The translations under genes and the position numbers were made by a program. Positions 11,349-24,023 of a stretch of 64,000 nt of DNA are shown in pieces; within the stretch, counting starts at the first letter, position 1, and each line of letters begins with the position of its first letter. The notes under the pieces were generated by a model. That model was given only the letters and a program-made list of their open reading frames with translations, had not been told where the DNA came from and did not search any database. The DNA is taken from the NCBI GenBank assembly GCA_034440575.1, contig JAOTOL010001506.1, positions 992,501-1,056,500 of the forward strand, in the 5' to 3' direction. Source of the stretch: Imbricaverruca yamaguchii (taxonomy: Eukaryota > Arthropoda > Thecostraca > Neoverrucidae).

Positions 11349-12007
11349 CATCAAGACACAAAAGAGCAGTGTGACTATGAGCCACAAGGGCCCTTCTTGA
11401 CTGCACTCTGAACATTCAACCAGTTGCCCACCAAATCCGTCGATCAGCCCTCCCTCTATTCTTGTAATAATTGCCCATGGTGTTTTTAAAGATGTTCAAT
11501 GTGCTGCTACTGACAATGATTTTTTGCATCTGGTTCCAGTGTTCTATTACCATTTTGGTGAAGAAAGACTGTCTTAACCTTGTCCTGTTGTAGTTAACTT
11601 TAATTTTGAATTGATGACCTTTAAGCACATCATTTCTGTTAAATTCAATTTCTTCAATCTTTCCTCATATGCCAGGTTGCTTATGTCATTAACCGTTTTT
11701 GTAGCCATATTTTGTACTCTCTTACTCTCTAAAAGCGAACAATCTTTTTAATTAGTAGGAGCCAAAGCTTGGACACTGTATTTCAAATGTGGCCTGACAT
11801 GCACAGTAAAGCTTTCTGATGACTTCCTCACTTATGCATGATGCATTCCTATGTATTTCCCAAACATTCTTAGTGCCTCCTTCCTGGATTCTTTCGTCTG
11901 TTCTGATGCCCCCAATCTTGTGTTCAGAATAACACCAAATTCCTTCTGCTGAGTCACAGATAGAACTTGGCCACCCCATGAAATATGAAGCCTTCATATG
12001 CTGCTTA
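11349..12007 (-). mobile_element. CR1-like LINE 3' fragment, decayed
   Basis: Minus-strand match to the CR1-like family: tail and 3' UTR at 11349-11460, then C-terminal RT sequence (for example KIKVNYNRTRLRQSFFTK), ending at 12007 in the MKAPYLMGG-type region. It is more diverged than the copies at 3.3-5.6 kb, with internal deletions. Its right-hand part lies inside the duplicated segment, since the same fragment starts the copy at 37719. Confidence 0.8.
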
Positions 12008-12022
12008 CCTTATCTTCATATC

Positions 12023-12463
12023 TTATCTTTGTATAGCTAAATAAAGAACCAGTTCAATTAGTTTGATGCCACTTCTATTCACATGAATTTTAACACGACC
12101 ATCATCAGCAAACTGGGACTGGAGCAGGACGGCCTTGCCGTCGTTGCCGGCTTCGTCGCCTACAAAATGAGGCGTCAATACATCGCTTGGCTGTCCGACG
12201 TGTGAAGCAACGGAGGCGCTCCTGGCCGTTGTGTCCAGCTCTTGGTTAAACACCATCGGTCGCGGCGGGCACTGTATGCCACATACGTGGTAGAGGGCGA
12301 TGCCAAAACAGTTCAATTCTGATGTCTGCTTCATCATGGACTCAACCTGCACAGGCGACACCAGCATCGTGAGACCCGGGGTGGGCGTCATTAGTAACCG
12401 GCAGCCGAAGCTAGGAGTGTGGCTAGTTGTGTGAGACGGAGGCTGACTCGAGTTAGGCTGCAT
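12023..12463 (-). CDS. Unrecognised 146-codon open frame in the duplicated segment
   Basis: An uninterrupted minus-strand frame of 146 codons, Ser/Thr-rich at the N-terminus and ending ELVLYLAIQR. I recognise no domain. The equivalent region of copy 2 (37888-38330) is split into two frames by small indels, so at least one copy is not coding. The position downstream (minus strand) of a Cys/Arg-rich tandem repeat recalls gag-protease order in retroelements, but no protease DTG/DSG motif is visible. It could be a chance open frame. Confidence 0.25.
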   Translation of the reverse strand: MQPNSSQPPSHTTSHTPSFGCRLLMTPTPGLTMLVSPVQVESMMKQTSELNCFGIALYHVCGIQCPPRPMVFNQELDTTARSASVASHVGQPSDVLTPHFVGDEAGNDGKAVLLQSQFADDGRVKIHVNRSGIKLIELVLYLAIQR

Positions 12464-12644
12464 GTGCGCATCGGCTGGTTGCGCAAGAACTCTGCTCGGC
12501 AGAGCGCAGGGGCGGGCATCTAGGCAGGTCCGCCATCATGTCACCAGGCAGCGATAGGATGTCCACCCTCACACTGCCGGCCATGTGTCACCGTCTCTGC
12601 TGTGTGTCGTGTCGTGTCGCTCGGTTCTGCCCTTTGTAACCGTG

Positions 12645-12950
12645 TTTGTTGTTGCCACCGTGACCAGGGGCGGACTGCCGGCGCCTCGTGTGTTGCCCGT
12701 TCTGGCGGCACTTTGCATTGGTTTCATGCCGCCCGATCCTGCCGTTTTGTTGGCGTGTTTTGCTACTGCCAATGTGACCACTGACGGGTTGGCGGCGCTC
12801 CCTGTGTCGGCCCGTCCTGGCGGCACTTGACTCTGCCGTCGTATCGCCCGGTCCCACTGTCCTGTTGGCGTGTTTTGCTGCTGCCGCTCTGACCAGGGGC
12901 AGACAAGCTGCGCCCGTCCTCGCGGCACCTGACACTGCTACCGGCTCTGG
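12645..12950. repeat. 115-bp tandem repeat, about three units
   Basis: The unit boundary 'TGACCAGGGGCGGAC' recurs at 12660, 12774 and 12889 (spacing 114-115), with shared 'GTCCTGGCGGCACTTG' and 'TTGGCGTGTTTTGCTGCTGCC'. The same array lies in copy 2 at about 38525-38800. On the minus strand each unit can encode a CRQ.G/RRQSAPGH-like segment; a zinc-knuckle origin is only a guess. Confidence 0.7.
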
Positions 12951-12972
12951 TACTGCTATGAAACAGGTGTAG

Positions 12973-14620
12973 CACAAATTGCTAACCGACCTCTATATAT
13001 AATGTCGCAGCAGCCCTTACCTCTGCCTTATATCTTGCTTTTTTACCTAAAAATAAATGCAATATATTAATGCTATTAACTTGCGACGATTTTAAACACA
13101 TAAATAATCACGATTCCTACAGGAGTAAATTATTATATGTTACTCCACTAAAGTGCTAATTAATGGTCCTTATTTTAAGAAGTGAAAAAAAGCGAATCTA
13201 AATTTTAATAGCTTTGTATATTACCACAGATCCCCATCTATAATATATCATATAACTTTTTTCATATTATTTTGGCAAAATTGAAAGCTGAACTATTTGA
13301 CAGATTTCAATTACCTACCTCATGACCTGCAGTGACCTCTCCATTACATGCCAACAGGAAACAAAATATTTCCTGAAAAAAACGCTGAATTTGCTCGTAC
13401 AGCTATATTACCTAGTTTTAGTTAGGCTACCCAAACGAGCCAAGTTTTATTTTGAACAAGTGTCTTTGCAAGGTACGGAGGTCACTATAGTCATGTACAC
13501 TTTCGTCAATAACTTTATATAGAATCAAGATAGAGAAATAATTTTAATGCCATGAGATCCTCTGGTTAATCATGATGTATAATATGATGCTATCACACTT
13601 GACCTGGTTTATGTGACCTGAGGTAAACTGGGGTCGATCAAATTCAGCTAGCTAAGTCATTGATACATCAATCAACGCGGCCTGGCGAGAAAATAGAATT
13701 GTAACAAAATTATATTTTATTTTATTTTGGCATAAGTTTTCGCAAAAAATATGTTTCCTCGGTTTTTATAGCCTGAATACATTGTTTCAGCTCGCGTGCG
13801 TTTGTACTAACATTTTATCGGGAGGGCCAGTAAATGTTTCTGATATGCAAATAGCCGCGACCATAAAACAAGTTGAACAGCAGTACCGTATATTCACGAA
13901 GAACTACCAACCTTTTTCGCCACACGTACTACGGCCCGTCTCGCTGCCGAAACCATCTCACAACCACCATACCATTACGTGGAGACGGAGTAACACGATG
14001 GACATTCCTTGTTCCCGGTATTGTGCGAGCAGCTGCGAATCTGTCATTCAACGCTTTAGTTTCTTTGACCCACTCGGTTTTGGGAAAATACTCACGCACG
14101 TGCCGGTGGCTGTTTTTACAAACTGATAAAACTGGTCCGGGATCTCAATCAGAGTTCTCGCAGACTTCCCTTTAGCTAACCTTTCAACGTCCCACCAATG
14201 CCATCACACGGTCCTTTCCGTGAGCGGTTGCGAATAATGCTACTCGGCGTCTATTCCAAGTCGACGGAATGCTCTGCCAAATTTAGTAAATTCTTACAAT
14301 TTTTGTATAGCGGGCAGACCCATCTGAAAATAAAATATCTTCTTGGGGCGCTGCCTAATTCTGCTTCCAGCTCAATGAGTTTTCCTTGAAACAGGTGGAC
14401 AGCCACGTATATGCGTCAGGCAGTCGAAATGGCAGAGTAAGAAATGTTAGTCCCCTGCGTTGTTTGCCAATAAGCCCAAACGGATGATTGCACCTGCAGT
14501 TTGTTCGTGATGGGACTGTACCTCATCCTGTGTAACCATGCGTAGTTTTCGGAAAATCTCCAATAACAATTCTCTGCAGGAGCTAGTATTTCCTTTAGGC
14601 CTTTCAGATAATTGCCTTGG
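12973..14620. other. Copy-1-specific 1.65-kb interval
   Basis: Absent from the second copy of the duplication. No TIRs, tail or target duplication were found. A 'gaaacaggtg' motif occurs at both the left junction (about 12960) and 14388, so a deletion in copy 2 is as likely as an insertion here. No coding was recognised. Confidence 0.45.
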
Positions 14621-15446
14621 CCGGGCGACATTTGTTTACAAGTTTTCATATGCCGTTTAATTGTTGCTCATGAGGCCTATGGTCATTGATTTGAAGGAAC
14701 GATATGCAAAGTCTCTGCTCCACGAACTTCGATTGTGATCCTTCATTCATGCTTTGAATCGGAAACAGCACATAAGCCGACTAGGTCGACTACGCGGACG
14801 CGTAGGAGTGTTTTGAATCATCCGGATCTAGTTCTGAATGCATTGTTAGGGAATGCCGCCAATACATGCCTGACCGCTTTTAGCACCCCATGTCTGACCG
14901 CTTTCCAGTCCATCCGCCGAATGTAACCTTCGAATTGGAGTGAAATTTTACATACTTTTTATGGGTTAACCCCCGCTTCCGACTGGGGTGAGCCCTCCTC
15001 CCAAATCCATAGGCCTTCCTGTTACCTCCAGGCATTGCGTCTCCCAAATCGTTTTCTGGAAGTTCCCCCATGTTTCTGAGCTGGTACGGAGGTTCACAGA
15101 TGCCCCCATAAAAGGAATATCTCCCTCTCACGTGCTCCCTATGGTATTGTCGATCGCAAAAAGAAACGATTTTCCTCTTCCTTGCCTCCTATATCATGGG
15201 CACTGCCGCATATAGAGGGGTTAAAAGGCCTTTCGGTCAATTAATTTTGGTATGTAGCATAATAAGCCCAATACTAAATTTGATGTACATTAAGTGACTC
15301 GATCCCCCTCCCCACCTTATTCCATCATGGCGACGACCACACTTCAGATACGTCCTTACTGCATTTCGCCGCGGTAAGATGCTAATTCTCTGCCATATTT
15401 GACCTGTCCTACCTCGCTTTGTACGTTCTTCCGGGTATAATATGTG

Positions 15447-15454
15447 TATAAAAG
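15447..15454 (+). promoter_or_regulatory. TATA-like box in duplicated segment
   Basis: TATAAAAG lies within a block conserved in both copies (second copy at 39703-39710). No transcription unit is known downstream, so promoter function is only inferred from conservation and consensus. Confidence 0.25.
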
Positions 15455-15668
15455 GTATTGGAGATCCCTTCCGGGACTATGACGCTCTAAGTTTTGCACC
15501 TGCACCTCTTAAATCCTCATTTTATCCCCCGTACTATGCATACGCTGCGTATATTCCACAGCGTGTTAGCGGCTTGGCCCGTATTAAGTGGTACCCCAGA
15601 TGACGTCATATAAGGACCTGTGCAGAAAGCTGCGCAGTAGGGATGACGCCAGCTCGTATATAACGCCT

Positions 15669-17189
15669 TGGTTGAATGGTGCTAACCATTCTAAAACATT
15701 GCATTTAACAAACAAAAAATCAAGAATTCAAAAAAGAAAAACTGAAAATTTACAAGCTTCAGCATGATTCGGGGAGGGGTAGGGCATATCGATGATTGAG
15801 AGGGCTAGTGACCAAATAGCAGATACTATCGACTATCTAATCTAATACGGGTTTGTTGCCGTGCCGTCATCCGGAATAGGTTAAGCGGTATATATCTGCC
15901 CCGGTCAATGCATATTGGCAGCCGGCGACGTCATCTGGGCGCTGATTTGGGTCCAGCAGGTTATCACGACAACAAGAAATGGTACTTTTCTGCGCACGTT
16001 CCTGACTAGCAAGTAAACGTGATAGGTATAAATTGTACGTCATCTGAGAGCTTGTTTCATGGTATTTTGATAATCATGGTAGGCTTTTACATGGACGTGT
16101 TAGTTATCGTATAAAGTGGTGTTATTTAGACCCATGTCCTGTATAATTAAGTGGATTAAGACATTCTTCACATGATACGATCTTTTGCATAAAGACAAGG
16201 TAAATACGCAGATATTCTGCAAGGCTGCGGTTCGGCCGCCTTAAATTGATGGTTGGGCACTTTCTATGTTCAGCCAGGCATAGGAAGTACGTAACCACCG
16301 CTCATGGCAGTGTCCAGGCCCCCAGTCCCTTCCTGGTATGGACGACGGGCCATCGGGGGTGGGATAGGAGACAGTTCCTCCTGAATTTAATCATTTTGGT
16401 CCTACGGCAGTGCGTCGAAAATATTGAGCTAAAAACTAACGGTTGTCCTTCCCCCTCCCACCAGTACCCGCCGACCAACATTTGTCCCAACTCTTCGAAG
16501 TGTGCATTTAATCACAGTACGTGATCATCAAGGTGACAAAACCAACAATTGTGCATGCTGCCGAACAGTCAAATGATTTGACCCGCGTTGGAGTCAGAGC
16601 GATGCCAGATCTAAGCTCGGCTCCACGCCTCTCACGAAACTTTCTGGAGTGCCGGCGAAAAGTAAAAAAATAACGCTTTTCGAACCATGACCCATGAAGA
16701 TTTAGATTCCGCAACAACTTGATGGAACCCCTAAGCGCTAAGAGGGATTTTAGATGCACGGACGAGGATTTCGGTTCGATTATCATGCATTGCAGGTGGC
16801 TTCACGCGGAGCTTGGCAAGGCTGTGGAAGCATCCCCCTCCATCCCCCACCGTGGCTTTGTCCATGTTCGCATCCCGTTATTCGGCATTCTCAGTCGAAA
16901 TAAATTGACTGCGTCACTGACGGCATGTGAATAAAACTTCTGTCATGCATGCAATAATACAGTGGCAACAACAATTGCAATGCTAGACCAGCTCGGAAGC
17001 AACTTTAATGACTGCCGAATTGTGGGCGGAATGGAATATTACCACGTAATACCATGCATGTGTTTAACTAAATGTGTTCTAGTTTTTGACTCAGGAAATA
17101 TTTCCATTTCAGAATATCATTTCATTATTCACGTTGTGTAACCTGAAACATTACGCATTTTGCAGTACAGCACGACATAAATAAGGTAA
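15669..17189. other. Stretch without recognisable gene
   Basis: Short unrelated open frames only. 'catccggaatagg' near 15880 recurs near 22390 and 31240, suggesting a dispersed repeat family. Confidence 0.45.
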
Positions 17190-17629
17190 CACAAGTTGTT
17201 TATCAATCAAACTTTAATACGAGGAGCATAGAGCTGGGGAAGACGAGACAGCCAAGATTGAGGAAGGCCGATTCTTTCTCTGTTGTGTACTCTGCGGTGG
17301 AGGAGAGTTTGTATTTTGGGCGCATCGACTGCGTTCGTCATTTTGCGCACATGAATAATATATTCCGGCGCCCAACAGAGTGCGTATTAAAACAACGGTA
17401 TATCGAGGAAGCACAACGCAAGACATATATTGGAGGAAGCAAGCACACGAAGCAGAAAAGAATCTCGGGTTCTTTTATGACGCAATTAACTGCTAGATCA
17501 TATAGCATCGCCAACTTCTCACGCCGATTGGTCGCGGGTGGCCTCGGTAATTCCGCTGGTTGCGGGACTCGAACCCATAATCTTCCGGTCAAGAATCCAA
17601 CACCCTACCGACTGAGCTACCTCGGCTGC
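17190..17629 (-). repeat. tRNA-derived repeat (SINE-like)
   Basis: On the minus strand from 17629 there is a 73-nt tRNA-like head with an A box (TAGCTCAGTCGG), a perfect B box (GGTTCGAGTCC) and a CTT anticodon position (Lys-like). It ends in CCA at 17557-17559. The acceptor stem does not pair and the 3' acceptor strand is short, so this is not a working tRNA. About 370 bp of unrelated body follow, ending in 'attaaagtttgattgataaa'. Intact pol III boxes plus a non-tRNA body suggest a SINE or tRNA retro-copy. Confidence 0.55.
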
Positions 17630-18849
17630 ACCAAACGGACAACATAGGAGGTTATCGGTAGCAGGTTCACATAAGCAACGTCGCTTAAACCTACGTTTAA
17701 GAGCGCCGCCTTTCCGGTCAGATCCTCACAACCCGTCTCGGGGGGAGGAGGAGGGTGGATAGTAACCGCCGTCTAAAATTCAAACTAAGCGTCGCACGAA
17801 AACGAAAGGGGTGTCATCGGAAAGCGCTCGACAAAAGTGAAGTCCCCAAAAGTGACGTAACTAGGGGGCTAGATTTTCACGACTTTTCACGACTTACATT
17901 ATGTTTTTGGCTCTGTGGTGTTCATTTTGTGGATATTTAAAGAAGGAAAAATATTTGGAATCAGAAAAGGACAGCAAAGTCGACCAGGGCCATATAATAT
18001 TTGGTCCCCGAAAAATAAAATGTTTATTTTTTGAAATTTCGAAATTTTTAGTTTTCTTTAATTTTCCTTTTCTAATGGGTAGAGCAGACCGAGAAACGTC
18101 GAAGTCAACTTGCCCTAATAAAAATTGCCCACCTTAGCCAGAATCTTATATTTGAACTGCAATAGGCAAATATGCAAAATTTATATGCAGTCAAAAACGG
18201 AAGAAATGACAAATTTATCTGGTACGTTTTGTTGCATCCGTGAAGATAAGCAAACGCTGAAAGTTGCATTAAACTATCTGTATCCGTTAAAGCGTGACGA
18301 CTGGTTGAACTTTTTTGTAGGTGACCTCACTTGACCTTGACTAACTCGTTGACCCTAGATGACCTGACTTCAAAATTTTCAAACAGCATGCCAAACTGAT
18401 GTGGGGAAAAGGTATGCCAAATTGTGGCGCGCTGCCGCGCGCCGTTCGTTCATTATCCGTGAAAACCCTGATGGGTGGCGGTTGAAGACCTTCCGAGACG
18501 GGACAGGTTAATGAGATTACATTGCGTCAATACATTACAATACCTAACATTGTAGTGCGTACATATCTGACAATTTATAAAATCTGACGACCTGGCAAGA
18601 ATAGATGGAACATCCTCATCATGACATGTGTGGTTGAGAACAACTCGACATGCATATATACACAGGCTACTCACGAGCACCGCAGTGGGACGATGAGTAC
18701 GCGTAAACCTACAGGCTACGCTCTACCGATTTCACAAACACAGGCACATACCAGTTCTTGAGTTTGACATACACTCGGTGGAACTGCAATACGTACGTCT
18801 AGTCTCGCGTAATTTTTGTGTAGAAAGTTCTGATATGCAGCTATATGAT
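17630..18849. other. Stretch without recognisable gene
   Basis: Contains a dense patch of 'TGACC' half-sites at 18318-18370 (ggtgacctcacttgacctt). Nothing coding. Confidence 0.45.
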
Positions 18850-19024
18850 CAGCGGCAGGTGATGCACCTGTACGTCCAAATAATGGGATTCAACTATCAA
18901 ATGTAGTGTCGCCAGTGCGGCTCACACTTGGAACAGCGGCAGGTGATTGCACCTTAACGTCCATTAATGAAGGATTCAAACAATGATCTAAATGTGAAGT
19001 GTCGACCAAGTGCGGCTCACACTT
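18850..19024. repeat. 84-bp tandem duplication, two units
   Basis: The unit starting CAGCGGCAGGTGAT occurs at 18850 and again at 18934, each ending 'gtgcggctcacactt'. The copies differ by small indels. Confidence 0.75.
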
Positions 19025-22000
19025 CGCAGTCACTGAGCAAACTGCTCGGATTTTCGCTGGTGCCGCTTTGCGAGCTTGGCGACGTTGGCCTTATTGTTTA
19101 CCAGCCTGAGACGAATAAACGTCCAGATTCTCGTAAAGTATTTAATGACATTTTATCTGTAGAAGTGAATCTGGATTCCAACACCTGGCGGAAACTTCCA
19201 ATGACCTTCGGATGTCTGCTGAGATTGTTGGATTATTGGGCACAATGGTGAACACAAAACGCTGCATCCATCTCTCTGAATGTGTAGAAGAATTCCTCGG
19301 TGGGAACCGTCAGGCCGCTAAGGCGAGTCCAGAGCGCTTCTGGTTCATCTTCGGCATACGCAGATGGGTTCCCAGCGATGGGTCCGTTGGTTTCCTTCTG
19401 GCCATGGACCAGGCCACACATCATCCTTCCCACCCACCACGCTTAACATGTTAACCCTCGCAAGTATACGGCATTTTACCACCTTCGGTCGTATAGGGTG
19501 GGTACGACCACCCCCACCCCCCTGGCGATTCGAAACCGTGCATGCTACGAAAACGAACTGAGGACCAAAGTTATAGATTTGGCAGAGATCTCGCGATTGG
19601 AATTCAGTATGACCTTGTAAGGTCAATAGTTGACCTTCCAGATCAGGCCAAACGTCTAAAATTGATTTTTTTTGTTGTATTTTCCTCAGAAAATCGTCAG
19701 TTGTATCGAAACTACTGCATACGTATGCACGAAATGCCCGGAAATATGTTTCTTTGGACCTTGCGAACATAACGACATGTCACACGATGTGATCAGACCA
19801 ATATATCATGCACCAAATGAGGTCAAAGCCATGACGTCAAGTATCCAACTTTTCGAAAAGTGGTTCCAATTTCGAAATGTAAAGTTCCCTAGGGCAAAAA
19901 TGGACGCTGAATTCGAATTCAGAACGAAACATTACCGTAAGTCAGCTAAAAATGTCGAAAGTTCAACGAGGTCAACCTAGTTCAACCGAGGTCGCAGATC
20001 TTTGAAACATTATTTTTGAATGGGAACACATCTGGGCATCTGCATTTCGCATTATATGCCCATAATTACGCTAAGTACGTTAAAAAAATACGTGCGAGAA
20101 TCACGTATTTGTTGAAAACTGGTCGAACGTCCTCCTCTTTATGACCTCATAACTTCGTGATCTGATAGGACCTAAAACAAAAATCACCAAAAGTCTTTAA
20201 AAGGTTGCCCCGAAAGGTATTGAAAGTCTCAGAGCGATCCGTTCATCGGTTTGGAAGGAATACACAAAAACCTTAGGGGGGTTGCACTAACCCCCCCCCT
20301 CCCTATACGGGCGAGGATTGAACATTCCTTCAATGCACATCATTGTCTGATGTGATTTGAAGGAAGCTGATATTCATTTATATGGGAAATGAAAACTCAG
20401 CAAATCAGCGGGTCAATTTCATGTGCTGGTATCTAGAAGAATAAGTAATTTCACCAAGATAATAATATTAACATCGTTGAAATAAATTGTTTTCAAACAC
20501 CAGGAAAAAACACTTATTTTGACAATGACAGTGCATGCCACCCTCCACCACATAAAAATAGGGTAAATGTGTGGAAATCGGTTTTTTAGTGGCTAACGAA
20601 GAACACTAATGTCAAATTACCAAAATAACCTAACTGAATCTAACCTAACCATCTGATGTTTGGACCTCCTAAACCATACTCGTGTTCGGCCATCTAAAAC
20701 CTACTGATGTTGTATGGTAGATGTTGAACATGATTCGCCAAGGAAATGGTATATCAATTTTACCTTAATTACACCATTGCATCAATTATGCGCCGTACAT
20801 TAATTCGCCTAGTGGCATGGAAACTCAGTTAATGGAAATTTGCATATTGCATCCTAGGCTGAATCTGTCATCATTACCCCAAATAGAAAGGGCTGGCCAT
20901 TGTTCTGCTGGAATATCATGATGAAAAAGGCTGAATATAGCCACATATAAATATATGCATTCAGTTGTATAATTAAACCTGGTTTTGGCTTTTCATGCAT
21001 GACTGCCTATCTTGTCTTTTCCCACCTTGCACTAATCCCAAGTAGCCAGCCGTGTTCTTCATTCAACACAGTTTATGGAAAAGTGTTTTTAGGATACTGG
21101 GAAGAAGTTGCTAGTAAGCCTTAAGCTCTTGGAAGCCTCAAATGGCACCTGTGAACTTCACCAGCTCCATACACAAAAACAAATGGTATAACTATGCAAT
21201 CTGTCCTTCATATTTTGGTAGACATACGTCCATCATTTATGAATAACACCATCTTTTTGTTATTTATGTGCTGAACATGATGTGGGAGACATCCAAAGGT
21301 AGGTGTTTGGGAAACAGAACGTGCTCAGATATGCCCCCTCTTCCCCTACTCTGGTGCCAATTTCAGGCTTTTGAGAGCAGTCAGCTCAAGAAAACTGCAA
21401 GGAAGTGACCTCTGATATTTTGTTTGCAATTACACCAGTATTTTTAGTGGCAACTAATAATTGTTACCACAACGGCTACAGTAAATTAGTCCTGCACAAC
21501 CACTTCCATGCTCAGAATATGGCACAACACTACAGAACAATTATATGTGAAGTTAATATGTTTTAAAGTAGCTCTATGCAAGGGGTAGATGATGTTCATA
21601 GAAAGAACCATGTGAATATAGATACCTCGTTTATTTCTTTATTCAGTAAACAGTATAATTACTGGTTTGGCCATACAAAAGCAGCCGTAGAGAAATGTGT
21701 TGCATGCATGAAGTGTTTGGAACCCCCCTCCTACCCTACTACTACTACTGGCAGCCATGATGCAATGGGCAATCACGCAATTTTGCACAAGTTGGTGAAT
21801 GGCACAGTATGACATGATTCCATATAGCATACAGAAACAATATGATAATTGATAGGGGACCAATGCACATGCCAACATTAATCACCAGCTTGCATCAATG
21901 ACATGTAGACCAAGTTGACTTTGTAGGCATAGGGCCTTAATTCGCATAAATTGTTTGATGTGTGTGTTCTCAATATCAACCACGCCATGGATAAGTTAAT

Positions 22001-22540
22001 TCTGGGGATGGTGCCTTTCGGTTCAAAGCCACGGGCATGCTAGCAAAAGAGGATACAACCTTCAAGCTTCAATGAATTATATATATCCCTTAAAAGGGCG
22101 GCGAAACTAATCGTGGGAAAAGCGCCATAATAGCGATAAAATGAAAATACCATATTTAGTAGATTTATTAGTATAGTACAAAACTAGAATATGATGGAGC
22201 AATGTTCTGAAATAAATGAGCGCTCCTGGTATATGACGTCAGGTGACGTAGGTTTTGTCTACTTTGAACTAACTATACTAGAACTGTGGACTATGGAGTA
22301 CCTGTTGTCTCTAGCTATCTTGGTATATATCGCCTTGAGTTCAGCGTCCATTTCCTCTACCGGCCGTTCCCGTGCCTCATCCACCCAACCTCATCCGGAA
22401 TTGGTTTACCCTAATCAAACCTCTACCGGATGATAAAAGCAATCCGGCAAGTAGGCGGTTGAAGACAAAATCGAGATACGACAAACGTGCCGCAATAGTA
22501 ACGTTCAGCATCAAATAATTTATATCCTGGCTTAGACAGA
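19025..22540. other. 3.5-kb stretch without recognisable gene
   Basis: AT-rich. It holds a TGACCT/AGGTCA-type patch at 19606-19640, a G-run then C-run at 20275-20305, and short TAACC motifs near 20630. No exons, tRNA or transposon ends were identified. Confidence 0.45.
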
Positions 22541-22697
22541 GGGTCCCACGGCTCCACAAACCTCCACAAGCCTCCACTGGTCGTTCCCGTCGCAAACCCA
22601 GTGCACATTTTGAGTCTCATCTTCATGCATGAACTAAATACCAAGATTATCCTTCGCAAAGGAAGCATGAAATTACAACTATGAACAATAATCGATG
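22541..22697. mobile_element. Left part of LINE-interrupted TIR element (copy 2)
   Basis: Similar to 8172-8475 of the intact copy, starting at a degraded terminus (GGGTCCCACGGCTCCAC) and ending '..gaacaataatcgatg'. The LINE begins after TAAAC at 22698-22702. The element resumes at 30950. Confidence 0.75.
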
Positions 22698-22856
22698 TAA
22701 ACTCTGGTGTAAACTAAAATCGTCTGGTAGGCACTAGAGGAAGACATTAGGACCCTTAAGGCAGAGGTTTCCAAGCTCAAGGCTGCCCTTGTTGCACAGG
22801 GTAGGCAAGATAAAGCAACAAGGGGTCACTCCGTAGCAGGGACATCATATGCCCAG

Positions 22857-23688
22857 GTGGTCGCAGGCCACCAGGTAGCTGAGGCTTCCCCTACTGTGGA
22901 GGTGGCTGGGATCTCTCGAGAGGGGAGTGTAAATAGTGAACAGAGGAGGGGTAGTTCTGGTAGGTCACAGGAGGGGAAGTGGCATGAGGTCAGGGGGTGG
23001 AGGATTTGGAGATGCGAACCTAAGGAAAGGGTCAGTGAGTGGCAGGTGGCAGGTGGTAGGAGCGGGAGGAAGCCTAGCCGAAGGGCCAAGCGGGCAGGCA
23101 TATTAATATCAAATAGGTTCCAGGCATTGGATGACTGCCCCCAGGATAGTAGAAGTAAGGAGTCAGTGCTGGTCGTAGGAAACTCTCGTGTGCGACATTT
23201 AGAGCGGGTATTCTGTAAAGGTAGGAGGGACAGGGGGTGCATCACCAGGCCTGGTGCCAAGGTGGAGGACCTGGTACTTGTGGTGGCACAGGTCATCAGT
23301 GATCACCAGTTTAGTACAGTCATAGTGCATGCAGGGGTAAATAAGATAGGTCCTGCTACGAGTGAGGAGCTTCTGCGGGAGTACAGGGCCCTTCTGGCCA
23401 CCCTGAAGGGTACCAATAGAGTCATTGTAACAGCAATTTTGCCTAGAGCTAGTGCCTCCCCTGAGTGGAGCTCTAGGGCACTGGCAGCTAATGAAACGGG
23501 GTGTTGGGTGGGGGGTTTGTTTTTTTGTGTTGTGTTTTTGGGGCAGAGTAGGTAAGCTCTGCCATGAGCTAGGTTTCACATTTGTAGACGAGTGGAGCAG
23601 GTTTTATGCATTGTGGGACCTCTATCAGAGGGATGGTCTGCACTTCTCTGAGATGGGAGTCCATGTGTTAGGCAAAGTGTATGAGCAT
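22857..23688 (+). pseudogene. CR1 ORF1 (SGNH esterase-like)
   Basis: A long frame from 22857 has an Arg/Ser/Gly-rich N-terminus, then an esterase core: VVGNSRVRHLERVF (GDS/GNS block I), VIVHAGVNKIGP (block III, usually GTND or G.N), and after a frameshift YQRDGLHFSEMG (block V with the catalytic His). This matches the ORF1 esterase domain of CR1/L2-type LINEs, thought to help RNP-membrane or chaperone functions. The frame is disturbed in a G/T-rich run at 23500-23545. The DNA transposon entered after codon ..KVYEH, supplying the stop TAG. Beyond it the original frame would have ended at 27828-27830. Confidence 0.75.
23681..23688. repeat. 8-bp target-site duplication, left
   Basis: ATGAGCAT directly abuts the left terminus of the transposon and is repeated exactly at 27805-27812. 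Confidence 0.9.
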
Positions 23689-24023
23689 TAGGCCATGTCG
23701 TCGTTCGTCAGATTACGATTTGGATCTCGGCGGGGTTATTTTTTTGTGCCTTGCTATGTAGTAATGTAAAATAAAAACAAACATTCCCCGAAATTTGAGT
23801 TTCAAATCTATAGAAACGAGGATCTTGTGATGTCTGCAAATTTTGTCTCCAACGCCCCAGACGAGGGTTGGTCGGAGGTGTTTACACCGTCACCGTTTCT
23901 CTCCTAATCAAGTTATAGCTGCCAAACAAAAACGAGCATGTTGCCCGTCATCAAAGGAACACGACGGTTCCCAGTTTTGAGGCTTGGGGTCAACTGGTGA
24001 TCTCCCAGGTCAGGTCAATGACC
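23689..24023 (+). repeat. Terminal inverted repeat, left
   Basis: About 335 bp, inverted match of 27470-27804. The inner part contains 'ggtcaactggtga' and 'ggtcaggtcaatgacc', so TGACC-type half-sites are concentrated at the inner edges of both TIRs, a possible transposase-binding feature (inference). Confidence 0.9.

Larger units (their letters stand above)
11857..15668. repeat. Duplicated segment, copy 1
   Basis: 11857-12972 and about 14621-15668 align collinearly with 37719-38850 and 38858-39864 plus 42563-42637. Copy 1 carries about 1.65 kb (12973-14620) absent from copy 2. Copy 2 carries an I-like LINE absent here. The segment includes a CR1 fragment, a minus-strand open frame, a 115-bp tandem repeat and a TATA-like block. 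Divergence is moderate (scattered substitutions and small indels). It may be an old low-copy element or a segmental duplication; its terminal structure is not resolved. Confidence 0.8.

Noticed and set aside
17557..17629. Functional tRNA-Lys gene
   Set aside because: The acceptor strands do not pair, the anticodon stem has mismatches and CCA is encoded.
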